From NCBI GenBank assembly GCA_015709595.1, contig CP054178.1:248001-312000 (forward strand): a stretch of 64,000 bases of DNA, given 5' to 3'. Position 1 is the first letter of the stretch; the number at the start of each line of letters is the position of its first letter. The notes under the pieces were generated by a model. It worked only from the letters and a program-made list of their open reading frames with translations, was not told where the DNA came from and ran no database searches. A program made the position numbers and the translations under genes. This document shows positions 27,538-39,457 of the stretch, piece by piece. This DNA is from Phycisphaeraceae bacterium. Lineage in GTDB: Bacteria; Planctomycetota; Phycisphaerae; Phycisphaerales; SM1A02.

Positions 27538-28045
27538 ATGTCTGATTTGATGCAGCGCCAACTCGACGACCTTGGCAAGATGACCACAAGCGACCTCGTG
27601 CAGCGGCGGTATGAGGATCCGCACGGCCACAAGTGCCGCACTCGCCACCGCGCGTATCTGATCCGCAAGATCGCCTGGCGGATCAAGCCAACGCGGAGGG
27701 AGGTCTGAGCGAGCGGGCGCGGGAAGCGGGCAGCAGAGCTGGCCGACCTCGCGGAGGTCCGCGTGATGGCCCCGAAGGCCACGATCTGCCCTCCGCAGCC
27801 GGGGCCGGCTGCACCATGACCCGTTCCGTGAAGGAATGGTGACCGGGGATGCCCGGATCCCGCCCGCTGGCTTCGCTGTGGTGAAGGAGTACAAGGGCCG
27901 GTCCATTCGGGTCGTGGTCCCACCCGACGGCCAGGGCTTTGACTACGAGGGCGAGCGCTACCGCTCGTTGTCGGCCATCGCCAAGAAGGTGACGGGGACC
28001 CACGTCAACGGGTTCAGGTTCTTCGGCTTGCAGGGGAGATCATGA
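27538..28045 (+). CDS. DUF2924 protein, broken by several frameshifts
   Basis: Opens MSDLMQRQLDDLGKMTTSDL and runs to HRAYLIRKIAWRIKP, then continues in other frames as GLSERAREAG, AELADLAEVRVMAP and finally VVKEYKGRSIRVVVPPDGQG and FDYEGERYRSLSAIAKKVTG, ending GFRFFGLQGRS. Joined, this is a full DUF2924 protein, a family nearly always next to a large serine recombinase. At least three single-base deletions are needed in about 500 bp. Its stop overlaps the recombinase ATG (ATGA), so coupling is preserved. Confidence 0.8.
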
Positions 28046-29624
28046 GACAACGAGCCCCAACCAACCCAACCGGTAGCACGAACGGTTCCGCGGCGGCGAA
28101 AGCCGCCGCATCAGGTGCGCGATCTATACCAGAAAGAGCAGCGAGGAGGGCCTCGACCAGGAGTTCAACTCCCTGATGCCCAACGAGACGCGGGTGAGGC
28201 GTTCGTCGCCAGCCAGAAAAACGAGGGCTGGGTTTGCCTCCCGATCGCTACGACGACGGCGGCTTCTCCGGCGGCAGCATGGAACGGCCGTCCCTCGACA
28301 ACTTCTCCGGGATATTGAGGCTGGAAGATCGACTGCGTGGTCGTCTACAAAGTGGATCGCCTGAGCCGGTCGCTCCTCGATTTGCCCGCATCATGGAAGC
28401 GTTCGACCGCAAGGGCGTGTCCTTCGTCTCAGTCACCCAGCAGTTCAACACCACGAGCTCGATGGGCAGGCGACGCTCAACATCCTTCTCTCGTTCGCCC
28501 AGTTCGAGCGAGGAGATCATCGGCGAGCCGCATCCGCGACAAGGTCGCCGCCCCAAGCGTCGCGGCAAGTGGGCTGGCGGAGTGCCAGTCCTTGGCTACG
28601 ACGTCGACCGGTCCGGCGGGGTCCGCGGCTGGTGATCAACCCCAAAGAGGCCGCCCGCGTCCGTGAGATCTTCCAGATGTATCTGGATAAGGGCTCATTG
28701 CAGCCGGTGGTGACAGAGCTCACTCGGCGCGGATGGCCAAACAAGCGACGCATCACGAGAAAGGGCGCGGCAAAGGGCGGACGCCCGTTTGACCGTGCGA
28801 CGCTCTACGCCTTCTCACCAATCCGATCCTCATCGGAAAGATCGTTCACAAGGACCAGGTCTTCGACGGTGAGCACGAGGCGATTGTGGACCCAGCCGTC
28901 TTCGAACGCGTCCAGAGCCAAATGCGAGAGAACGGCCGCACCGGTGGCAAGGAGGTACGGAACAAGTACGGCGCGCTCCTTCGGGGCCTCCTGCGCAAAG
29001 TGTGCGACTCCGCGATGACGCACTCCTTCTATGGCAAGGACGGCCGGTTCTACAGGTACTACCGCTGCGTAAAGGCCATCAAGAGCGGCAGCGACACTTG
29101 TCCCGCCAGAACTCTTCCGGGAGCCGAATTGGCGAGTCGTTGTGAATGAGATCCGTTCCTTGGCGAGGACCGCGATCTGCTCGATCGTGTCCTGGCCGAA
29201 ACAAGGACCAGCCTGGCGCGAAGAGTCTGCGTCGCTTCAGCGTGAACGAGATGAGCTCAAAGCGTCGCTGAAGCGGCTCGAACAGGATCTCCAATCGCTC
29301 GTCGCTGACGCCAGCCCGACGACCGACGTGACCGGCAAACTGGCGCACGCACACGGCCGGATCACGAACTCCCGCCAGCGACTGGGGAGGTTGAAGCCCG
29401 GCTTGCCGAGATGGACGCCACCGCGATCTCAAGGGATGAGGCCCGAAAGGCCCTCAAAGAGTTTGATGGCGTCTGGGCGAATCTCGCCACGCGAACAAGC
29501 CCGCGTATTGAAGTTGATCTTCACCAGCGTCGAATACGACGCCGACGCCGCCACGGTGGCGGTGACGTTCCGCCCCACGGGCATCGCGGCGCTTTGCCGC
29601 GGCAAGCTGCAGGAGGTTGCATGA
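28042..29624 (+). CDS. large serine recombinase / integrase, broken by frameshifts
   Basis: Frames joined give about 530 residues. The resolvase domain opens CAIYTRKSSEEGLDQEFNSL (catalytic Ser in the KSS turn), then DDGGFSGGSMERP, VVYKVDRLSRSL and ERIRDKV. A recombinase domain follows (INPKEAARVREIFQMYLDKG), with zinc-ribbon residues CKVCDSAM and YYRCV and a C-terminal coiled coil. These mark a phage-type large serine integrase that joins attP and attB. At least six one-base losses interrupt it, for example CTGATGCC where CTGGATGCC is expected near 28173. Confidence 0.88.
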
Positions 29625-30009
29625 CGACCGTCGTACGCCCCATTCATTTTGTTCGACGCGGTCGGCGCACCAAGGCCGTTTCTGTGCCGGACGCTGCCCC
29701 TGGAGGCCCTGCCCAATCGCGTGCCCGCGTGGCACGCCTGATGGCCCTGGCGATTCACTTCGACGGAATGCTCCGCAAGGGCGTCGTTGCCGACCAGTCT
29801 GCGTTGGCCCAGATATGCGAAGTCACGCAGCCGCGGATAACCCAGATCATGAACCTGCTGCACCGCGCCCGACATCCAGGAGGAGATTCTGAACCTTCAG
29901 CCAGTCTCCACGGGCCGCGACCCCGTTACCGAGCGGGACTTGCGGCCTCTCGCCGCGCTTCTCTCGTGGGCACAGCAGCGTTCAGTGTGGAAACGTCGAT
30001 GCGACTTGA
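29621..30009 (+). CDS. HTH protein of the recombinase cassette, frameshifted
   Basis: Starts in an ATGA overlap with the recombinase. The readable parts are SRARVARLMALAIHFDGMLR, VVADQSALAQICEVTQPRIT (helix-turn-helix) and, one frame over, PDIQEEILNLQPVSTGRDPV and LAALLSWAQQRSVWK. Short HTH proteins with this outline follow many DUF2924-recombinase pairs and may steer excision. End placed at the TGA at 30007-30009 after one further frame change; this end is uncertain. Confidence 0.65.
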
Positions 30010-30011
30010 GA

Positions 30012-30038
30012 GCTGGGCTTGTGGTGCGAAGCCCCAGC
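30012..30038. terminator. imperfect hairpin between convergent genes
   Basis: A nine-base arm (30012-30020) pairs with 30029-30038 with one bulged C. There is no T tract. It lies between the end of the plus-strand recombinase cassette and the stop of the minus-strand defence operon, so a termination role is plausible but weakly supported. Confidence 0.35.
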
Positions 30039-30106
30039 AGCGCGCCAGGCCACATGATCTGCGTTTGGCGCATCGCTACTGGGCACGAACTACCTCTTCT
30101 TCACGC

Positions 30107-33100
30107 CTATTCGTCGTTTTCATCCGCTTCTTCGCGGGCGTGAGCCGCGATGATTTCTTCGGCCTCACGTTCATACGTCGCTGCCACCTCCCGAAGTGTT
30201 ACGGCAAGCCGATGGAAGCCCGCGTTCTCAACATCCTCAGCTCGCTTCATGTACTCAGCAGCGAGCTTCTTCTCTGGCTCTCCCGTTGGATCTACCGAAT
30301 GAACACCACGGAGTTGTAGATCCCCGCGCAGCAGCCACGACGCAGTTCAGCCATGTCATCACGATTGAGCGCCCCGGCGATGGCGCGGTGGATCCACAGC
30401 CCGTTGGGATCGGCAGGGCTGTGGATCAGCACCGCTCCCGCCTGATGAAGCCCAACCTCCGTGTGGCCCGGAGTCATCCAGTGACGTTTTGACCGCGTTT
30501 ATCCAGTCCGTGAATGCACTGGCGAAGGCAGTCACAGATACACCTGTTCCAGGAACTGTTCGCCAGTCGTGCAGGTAGGTGGTACGCGTGCTTTGCCAGA
30601 GCTTCCTGATCTGGAGTCGGCTTGTCGACATCGGCTTGCGCCTTCTTTGACCTGTACACCTTTCGTACAAGCTCACCAGAAGAAGATTGGGGATCTGATG
30701 CAATCGTGGTCTCTAATAGCTTGGGCGTAGCGCGTGATGCTCGTTCAGCAGCGGTAGATATGCCCATTCGACTTGCAGAAGAGCCTCGCTGGGTGTGGCC
30801 GGGTTCTCCTGGAGCCTGAATCACCGTGACAAGGTGATGCATGGAGAGAGTGAATCGGCTCTGAGGACGAGACGCCAGCCAATGGGACGTCGATCGCTCG
30901 CTTCAGATCGACGGTCTTCTTGTCGCGAAGACCGTGAGCTACGCATTCCAGTGCTGCTCGGGGCCGACCATGTGCCAAGAGGACATCCGCAGCAGCGTCG
31001 AGCTGGTCGCCGCACTGATACGGGTTGACCAAAACACGACGCCAGTACAGATCCCTTGTGTTCTCCCAAAGAACTCTCCACTCGCGACCAGCACTCCGGA
31101 CAAAATGGCAGCCACAGGAAGAGCTGCGCGATCTCGTCATGCGTCCACGAGTTCATCTTCAACGCGTCGACCCGACGACCACTGAAGACGATAAAAGCAG
31201 CCACGTACAAATCCCTCAGCAAACTTCCGCTGAGCTTGTGATTCGGCACGAAGCAGTCTGGGCAGTATCTGATCGTCGGACACCGTGATGTTTGAAACCG
31301 CCGGTGCGAAGCCCACTTTTCCAGGTGAGTCAACGCGCTCTGCAAACGCAATCACGCCAACCACACCTTGCGCTTGCGTGCACTTCTGCAACGGCCTCGC
31401 GTCGGCGCAGCGCCAATGCTTTTCTTGATCCTCCCAGTTGTCATTTTCTTCGTACAAGTTCCAGTCGTCGTCAGTAAACAAGACCCGGTGCACCACATCA
31501 GCCCGCTTCGGGCGATCTTGGCGATCGCGGATTCGATGGTCTCAATCTGCTGTTCCGGAAGCGACCACTCGGCGTCCGCGAATCTACGATGCTTCCTCGC
31601 CAGTGCTGCGAGGAGGCCCTGACAGATCAAATCGCGTCTCCTCAGGGAGCGATGTAATGGCCTCGGAGGTGACCATTTCCAGTGGTTTGGGAAACACTGT
31701 GGGCGGCAATCGATCCAAACACGCCGCGAGGCTTTTTGAGATGCTGCACGTCATTCGCGGCCATCTGCAAGGCAAGTTCTGCGTAACTGACTACCTGTTC
31801 CCAGTACTCCTTCGTCGACGGTCTCGGTGCCCCGTCTGCAGGGGCTCGCCCGCCAGCGAGGCGCTGCGCGTGCCCATGGATGTGCTTGTCTGATCTGGCA
31901 TCAGACTCAACAACAGTCGCCAGCCGCTACGGACGGATGCTCAGTGCACAACGTACGTATCGCAACCTGGCGCTTATGGGACGAAGCAGTCGTTTGGGGA
32001 AGCCAAGGCAAGAAGATTGCAGTGAGGGAGTTGGCTGGCCTGTTGCCCCAAGATCCACCAGGGTCGCGGGCGGCCAGACTGCCGAGCAATACGGCCGCAC
32101 GAACGATGTGCTGTTCATCCCAGGCGACGGTTTCCAACGCCCACAGCAGGCCCGTCATGTAGTTAGTACCGCCGATGCCGTTGCCCTCCTGGGCAAACAG
32201 TTCAACAAACGGACTCGGGTCTGTGGATAGGGCGCGCTCCACCGCATCCATGAACTCGTCGGGTGCCGCCTCCGCGAGAGTTGGCAACAAGTCGTTCAGA
32301 GCTTGCCCAGAGCTTCCAGTCATTGTCCGCCAAAGCTTGTCGCACCGCCACGATCGCCGTTGTTGTCGCTGCCCCTGGTGAGATGTTCCTCAGTGGCTGT
32401 GCCTGGTTTCAAGCAATGCCAGCGTCTCGGCAATCCCTCGCCGCAACGCCATCGAGTGCTCCGGGACCTTCCATAGATCGCCGCGGCGAATCTGTCGTTC
32501 GGGTCAAGCTCAGATTGTGGATGGCGCTCCGCCAGTGCCTTCGCAGCCGCGGACTGGAGCATCTTCAGCGTTTGTCGAACACACGAGCCGCAACCGACTG
32601 CCATACTTGTTGTCGGTTCCTGACTGTCCATACTCCGCTTTGCTGTGTCAGCGGCGCATTGGGCTGCTGAAGCACCTCGCGCATCGTCTTCAGCCACGCA
32701 ACTGGATCCCCTCGGTCAGGTCTGCGACTATCGCCATGTCCGCAGCTGAGTTCTCGTTCCAGCCACCCAGGAGATTGGCTACCACCAGCGCACGATCCGA
32801 ACTCGGGGCTATCCCACGCACGTGCCACACTCGGAGGCACCGCGCTCGCAATCGACGCGGAATGCTCTCGCTGGTCGACGGAGCGAACGCAGCTTGCAGG
32901 TCTACTGAGAAGGAACTCCGGTGAGTGTTCCTGCATTCTGATTCGCGTAGGCCGTTTCTTGAACGACCTGAGCCCAAACGCTGGCGGCACTCGCGGGGCG
33001 TGTCGGGCAATCACCGAATGGAGCATCGCATGCATGACTCCCGACCGCACGTCAAGGTCGTAGCCCAGCAAGTGAAAGTGCCGGAGGAACTGGAATAGCT

Positions 33101-33676
33101 CCTCGTGCGACACGGTCCGCTTGGCGGCAGCGTCAACGTGCACGCGAAACGCTTTGAGTTTCTGCCGCTTCGCGTCGCTGCTAAACTTGGCGGTTTCAAC
33201 CTTCGTGAAGAATTCGTCCGCAGTCGTCGAATGGCGTGCCCATTCGAGGATGGTGCGACTGTCCTCGATGTCGGTGGCACTAAGCGGCCCAGTTACCAGT
33301 GCGAACGCATCGCGATCTCGAGAGAAGAGTCTGGTCTCCTGAAAATCCAACCACGCCGCCTCGACGACCTCCCCAAATGTCTGATTTCCCTCTGTTAGCG
33401 AGATGCTGTGCTTAATCTGCACAAGCAACTTCCTCAGCTCTGAGCCGTCTGGAAGTGAGGTGAAGACGATAAGGTCGTCGGTGCTGTGTTTGAACCTTTC
33501 CTGCAGGATCAACTTCTGAATAGGCGGCACGGGAGGGCATGGGGCAAACCCACCGGCGAGCATCAAGGCGCAGAACGATGCCTGGACCTGTGTTTCGAAG
33601 GTCACGCCCCGCCGCCCGTTGAAAACGGGTTGCTGATCTGTTTGCCACCAGTGGTGCTCAAAGCAACCTCCATCAT
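30107..33676 (-). CDS. large defence-type protein: N-terminal PD-(D/E)xK-like nuclease, helical-repeat C-terminus
   Basis: Joined frames give about 1,190 residues. The start (ATG 33676 or 33673) reads MEVALSTTGGKQISNPFSTG; one restored G leads into VTFETQVQASFCALMLAGGF. A nuclease-like core follows: STDDLIVF then LLVQIKHSISLTEGNQTFGE (D...QxK), as in DUF4297/Cap4 restriction domains, then FALVTGPLSATDIEDSRTIL. Much of the rest is TPR/HEAT-like helix (GNRPANSLTAIFLPWLPQTT; YQCGDQLDAAADVLLAHGRP), ending LRGVHSVDPTGEPEKKLAAE. I see no Walker A, though frameshifts could hide one. It is the last gene of the defence operon. Confidence 0.7.
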
Positions 33677-33713
33677 TACGGGTGCGACCTCGCTCGTGTG
33701 TCGGACTCGAGTA

Positions 33714-36555
33714 TCACTCCCAATCCTTAGCATTGAAGCCGAGGTTGTTGGCGTTCTCGCTCACGCCCCTGCGAATCGAGTCGCTGGCCCCGTCTGGGAA
33801 GCTCGCGTCGATCTCCAGCGTGATGCGGACCGCCGCGTTCGGGTCGGACGCCAAGAGAGCGATGACCTCCTCTGCGATCGTGTTTAACCGGGACTTGGCG
33901 AGGGTCGCGGGTATCTCGGCGGCTCCGCGGAAGTTCTTTGGGCGAGCGGGCTGTTTGGAGTCGCCCGACGAGGTCATGGGGCTGGCCTTTCCGCTGCCGA
34001 AGGTCGCGGTGCCAGTTGCTGCGCTGAAGCCGGAGCCGCACCAGATGAGGTCGCCGTTGCGGGTGGCGGCAGCGTGCTCTCGTATTGCGCCCGCAGCCTC
34101 AGGGGCGATCAGGGCACGGAGTCGCTGGGCGAGGCCCCACCCTTCCCGAACTGGAAGCCCTCATACTTCCCGTCGGCGTGGCCGTAGGCGGTTGCAAAGA
34201 AGTCCCGGCTGCCTGCACCCGCACGGATCGCCGATGCCAGCACCTCGTGCGAGCGAAGGCGCGGCAGGTAGAGTACTTCAACGAGTCCTCCCAGAACACC
34301 TTCGCATCGACGTGCGCCCGGTCGGGCTTCCAGTAGAACTCTTTCAGCTTGGCGCGCAAGTGGATCGGTGACCACGCATCGATCACCAGCTCGTTCTCCT
34401 TGCACGCGTTCCAGTTCCCCGCCGGCGGTTCCACTGCTGGTGTTGAAGGGAAGGCTCCACGGCGGCCTTGGTCGCGGTGGGGTCATCCTGTGCAGGGCAC
34501 AACAGCCACTTGAAGCACTCGCGGGCCGCGCGGGCCACGACCTCCGCGGCGGCTGCGGCCTCTTTCTTGGCCTGGGTGTGCTGCGGCTTTGTCGATATTG
34601 AGCCGGTTGGAGTCAACATCGTCGACAATGCTCGCCCACGCCAGCGCCCGTCCTCGTGACATCCCGCAAGCGGCCAAGCACGGCCTGGTCCGCGGCGACG
34701 AATACGAGGCGGTTGGCGCGGTGGCGCGGTTGGCCGCCGTGCGAGCGCAGGAAGGTCTGCACCAGCTCCTCTGCGAGGCGGGTGTTGTCCTTTGCGTAGC
34801 TCGCCTCAATGGCAGGACGACCAGCCGCAGCGCGCTGTCGTCAGGCACATCGGCGTGCGCGGTGAAGACATGCACGCCCTCGAACATCGAGACGTTCGAA
34901 AACAGCTTCTTGGCGACTTCCTCGATCCGTTTGCGCACGTCGGTGTTGTCGTCAAGCGTCGCTTTCGATCCTCCATTTCGCGGCGGAGATTCGCACGCGT
35001 ATCAGACCAGAACCTGGTGCTGTCGGCGGCCTTGTCGCCAGAACTGTTCAAATAGTGGAGTCGGTCCGCCAGGCGGCTCAGGGCGTCAAGATAGACAGCA
35101 GAGGTCTGCCCAGGCTGCAAGCAGCCGAGAAGAACACGGCCGCGATCAGAGCCCGCGAATGCCGGGCTTCGTCGCCGCGGCTCGATGGCGCAGTGCCGAG
35201 GAAGAGCGTCCGCCCCACGCGCGTGCCGCGTTCACCTGTCAAGGCGGGGCTCCCGCCCCTCGAGTTCGGTGGTCTCAGCACGGTCACCATCGATGTCGCG
35301 GCTCGATGACCGGGTCCCAGCCGGGCGGCAGCAACAGGTACGTCAGTTCGTTGCGGACATCGCCGTCGGCCAGCGGGAGCTGCCCGGCATGATCATCGGA
35401 TCCTGGTTGTTGTCCTTCCAGGTCGGCTGATCACCTTCGCCATGAGCTTGAGCACGCCGCGGGTGCGGCTGGAACCCATCGATGGTGGTCCAGTCTTCAT
35501 ACAACCGGTCGAACACCCGGGATGGATGGGATAGGCCTTGCACATCCGCTCGAAGTACCTCGCTTCGTGCGTTTCGCTTGGAAGCTTGGGCCTTCGGCTT
35601 CATACCCATCCACGAACGCACGGCAGATCGCGTCGCGGGCCTTCTCGTCCTTCAGCGGCTCAGAACAGGCGGCGGCGGACGATCTCGAACGCTTCTTCAG
35701 TCGCGACGGGCTTCCACAGGGCCTGCACGCGGCCAAGACGCTCTCCAGCGCCATCAGCGCGCGCGAGCCCGCGAGCGCCGCCGACCTGGACGTTCGTGTT
35801 GGACTGCTGGGACACACTCTCGGGCAACGAGGCGAGGAATGACCGCCGTCGGCACGAGCTTGGCCGCCTCGGTGAGCGCTGGACGAAGGAGATGTTGCTC
35901 TCGAACGTGCCGCCGCTGAGGGCGGTGCCTTCAGGGAACTGGCGAATGTACGCCACAAGCTCATCCATCAGCACAACACACGGGGCGCACCGTTCCAACA
36001 GCTGGCGCAGCACCTCTTTACCGGGCGATGTACCACTGGCGTCTGCGTCGGCCACCAGCGCGTAGCCGTCGGCCTTCCTGAGCTGCCACGCGAGTTCGCC
36101 CCACAGCGTGCGGATCGTGGTCTTTCCTTGCTTCCACGGTTGGCCGGGGGCGTGGGCGGTGCCGTCGAGCACGGCAAACATTCGCCTTCGGCACATCCAT
36201 CAAGCCCGCCCTCTCGACCAGCGAGGGGATGCCGGGGAGCTCGAAAAGCGAGCAGTTGCGGGTCGCCAGGTGAAGAACAGCCAGCATGGTGTGCGTCTTG
36301 CCGCCGCCGAATGCCGTCTGCAGCTGGATGACGGGCTCGCCACCCTTGCCTGCCAGCCGCTGCGCCACCTGGGTTAGGGAGCAGGCGCATCCCCTCGGTG
36401 ATGTACGTGCGGCTCAAAGAACGCCGGGGCGTCCTGGTACTCCCTGGTGGCCTTGCCTGTGTGCACTGCCGTGATGTCCGCCGCGAACTCGGACTGCAGA
36501 AAGGTGCCCTTGAGAACATCGGTATGGGGATGGCGATCTCGCGCCAGAGCTTCAT
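33714..36555 (-). CDS. DUF499 (COG1483) AAA-type ATPase, frameshifted
   Basis: Starts [19 protein letters not shown] at 36555 in an ATGA overlap with the methylase stop. Walker A is [20 protein letters not shown] and Walker B is [20 protein letters not shown]. Further family segments are [31 protein letters not shown] and the C-terminal end [18 protein letters not shown]499 ATPases accompany DUF1156 methylases in bacterial defence islands, where they are thought to drive assembly or sensing. At least eight one-base deletions interrupt the roughly 945-residue frame. Confidence 0.88.
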
Positions 36556-39457
36556 GGCGTCTCCTTCGTGGAATCAAACAGAATGCCCTGGCTCGGCCGG
36601 GAATCTTCGCCGCGGCGGTCTCGATCGAGCTCCAACCGGTGACGACCTCGTTGTACGCCCGCGCATCCTCAGCCCATCCCTTGCGGCTCGCAGAGCGTGT
36701 AGAGCCGGTAGGCGAGCTGACGTGACGTCTCGGCCTTGCTAGCGACCGCGGCCAGAACTTTGGACGCGCCCGTGTCGCCCTCGGTCTGGTAGGCCCGGAT
36801 GAGTTGATGCAGCGCCTCCCATACCGGAAGGCGGCTGTCGGATCGAGCGTCCCAGTCGGTGGGATAGTCTCTCCAGCGGAGTAGGCGCACCGCCCCGCCC
36901 GCCTCTACAACACCCGACTGCTTCACGCCATCGACGCTCGTGCCCTTCGCGCGTGCGAGCGTGTCGGCTTCACCGAACTTGCCAGTCTCCCATCCATGCT
37001 GCTCGAACCAGTGCAAACAGAACTGGGTGTCGGCGTCGAAGTCGTCCTCGGCGAGGAATCGATTGATGAGTTGGAGAGCCGTCTTGACAGTCATGGGTGT
37101 GCCATCAGCTTCGAGCACGGCCTCGTGGCGGCTGAAGATAGACATGCCCGGTCCAATTATGGCCTGGGAGATCGACAGGCGCGACCGGTGACGGAGTCCC
37201 TCGCTCTCTCGTCATGGCATCCAGAGACAGAGGCAGGTGCTCATTCAGAAGTCGGACAAACTGCCTCCGAGACAGTACACCAGTCCCTTGCGGGCGGGCT
37301 CTACAGATAAGCACTACCGATGACGCCAGAGAGTTGGATGCTTGACTTCGCTGTCGATTATCTGCTTCCGTTCGAACTGGCCATGTGCCTGTCACAGATA
37401 AGCCAGAACTCACTACGGCCTCAAGAAACGTCTCCCAGCCAGTGCTATTGGTGAGGTCGCCCGCTTTGTTCGGACTGCTTGAAAGCGTAAAAATCACCAT
37501 TGGCGCGGCAGGGTGTGAGGTCGCTGCCAACGCCGCGAATGCGTGGCGCATGCCAGTCAGGAAGAACTGCTCAGCTTTGGCGCAGCTGCCGTGCCGATGC
37601 GGGGCCGCCACAAGTTCCTCTGCCTTCGGGACGCTCATGGTGGAGAAGAGGTCTGGGGAACTGCTTCCGGAGACATGGCCGCAGCCATGCATAGAAGAAA
37701 TCGAGAGATCGGCGTAGCCGATGTTGTCGTAGTACGGTGGATCAGTGCAAATGTGGTATCGCTGGCGGTCACTACCGGCCGTTGCGGCACGGCTGCTCGC
37801 CACGGCCGCCCTGTTCTTGCGGAAGGAACTCAATGCACTTTGCAATCACTTTCTCGCATTGCTCCCACCCTGCGCTGCTCTGCTCAGATGGGTTCGCCTC
37901 CGCATAGTCCCAAAGCATGGTCAATACCTGCTTGCCAAAGGCACTTCGGATTGCAGAGTCCTTCGGTATCCACGAGCTGTTTGTCGTCGAGAAGTGCAGC
38001 GAACGTGTCATGACGCACGACAAGTACACGCAAATGGCATCGGCATATGCCTGTGCACCAGTTCCACCCTGGCCGAATGGGACGGAATCATGCGACATGC
38101 CTCGCTGTGCCGCGTCAGCCATCACGCGCGAATGAACTTCACCCAGAAGGTCTACAAATGTCGTGAACGCACGCAGGTGTCGAGTTGTGAAGAGGTCCGC
38201 ATAGGTGCGAATGTCGTAGTTCTGTACGCTGAACCCAAGCGCCTTTTCAGGAATGGCCAGATCAGGCTTCAACTGGTGGAGCCGCACTCGGCGGAAGCAG
38301 CGTGCTCTGGACTTGGCGACAAGTAGACACGCTGTCCTTTGTGAATCGCGACCATCGCCATGAGAAGGCTCGACCCATGCGGCCAGCACGCCTCCTCTCT
38401 CGAGGTACTTGAAGGTGATCGGTGCTCCCGACGGTGCGCGGCGAAACCCTTCTTCTTGCCAAGCGAGGTACCGATCGCTGCCTCGCGAGGATAACTTCCC
38501 TGGCGAACGTGGAAGGTGAAGCTATCACCACTCACCGCCAGATCAACGTATGCCTGGCGGCCCCTTCTTGCTGCACAAAACAAATGTACTCGCAAGCGGC
38601 GTAAAGGCATGAGAAAACACCGGACTGGGACTGCGCTGGTCCTGGCCCACAGCCACGCAATCACCGGCAGCCGCTTCCCGCGAAGGTGCTCCAAGTCCGG
38701 ACGTCCGGCCACAAGTTCGTCGGTTAGCAGTACTGGAGGAAACAGACTGCCGATGGAGGCTTCGCCTTTTCGCGCAGCCACTGCCCGTAATATCGCACGT
38801 CTGCCGCCAACGCTTCTCGGCCGCGAAGAGAGCCAGCGTGTCTCCGCGGTCGTCGGGGCTGACTCTAGTCGTTAAGGCAAAGCGGGGCAATCTCCAGCAT
38901 TGCCTTGTTGATCAGTACGGCGACAGGGTTTAGATCGGTCCCCAACGAGATCAAGTCCCAATCGAAGCGACTCAACGGGGATTGTTCCGCCGCCAGCGAA
39001 TGGATCATGGATACCTGGCATGCGTTGGGGATCAAAGAGCTCCTTGGCTTGCGGATGTCCCGTGTTGAGATCGCACACCGCCCGCCATGAGCGATAAATC
39101 TCTTCCTTCGCCGAAGCGAAGACATGCGGCTTCTGAGTGTTGTCCCAAGACACCAGGTCTTCAATTATCTTGAAAAGTCGCGCTCTTTCTCTTGTCCACG
39201 CAGCTTCGGTTCTGCGATTTGGGTTCAAGCCCGGGATTCTGATGCCTCCACAAATCTTCGGGATCGTTCACAAGTTGGGCGAACACGACTGCGCGGGCGG
39301 CTGCCACGGTCGCTGGGCCCACCATTTATGGAATGCCGTGGGGTATCCACCGGAGCCTTCGCTTACGCCGTGCGCGCTTCTTCGTTGATGACATCGAGGA
39401 GGAGAGCGACCTCGATGAGCTTTTCGGCGAGATGACGGGATGCTGACTCACGGTCAT
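36552..39457 (-). CDS. DUF1156 (COG1743) adenine-specific DNA methylase, frameshifted
   Basis: About 965 residues when joined. The start near 39457 leads into LIEVALLLDVINEEART. SAM motif I is IHDPFAGGGTIPVESLRLGL and catalytic motif IV is CTDPPYYDNIGYADLS, both typical of N6-adenine methylases. The C-terminus reads SIFSRHEAVLEADGTPMTVK and RQLAYRLYTLCEPQ, ending [11 protein letters not shown] after a last frame change. The stop TGA overlaps the DUF499 ATG. It probably marks host DNA or takes part in target discrimination; this is from family context. Confidence 0.88.
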
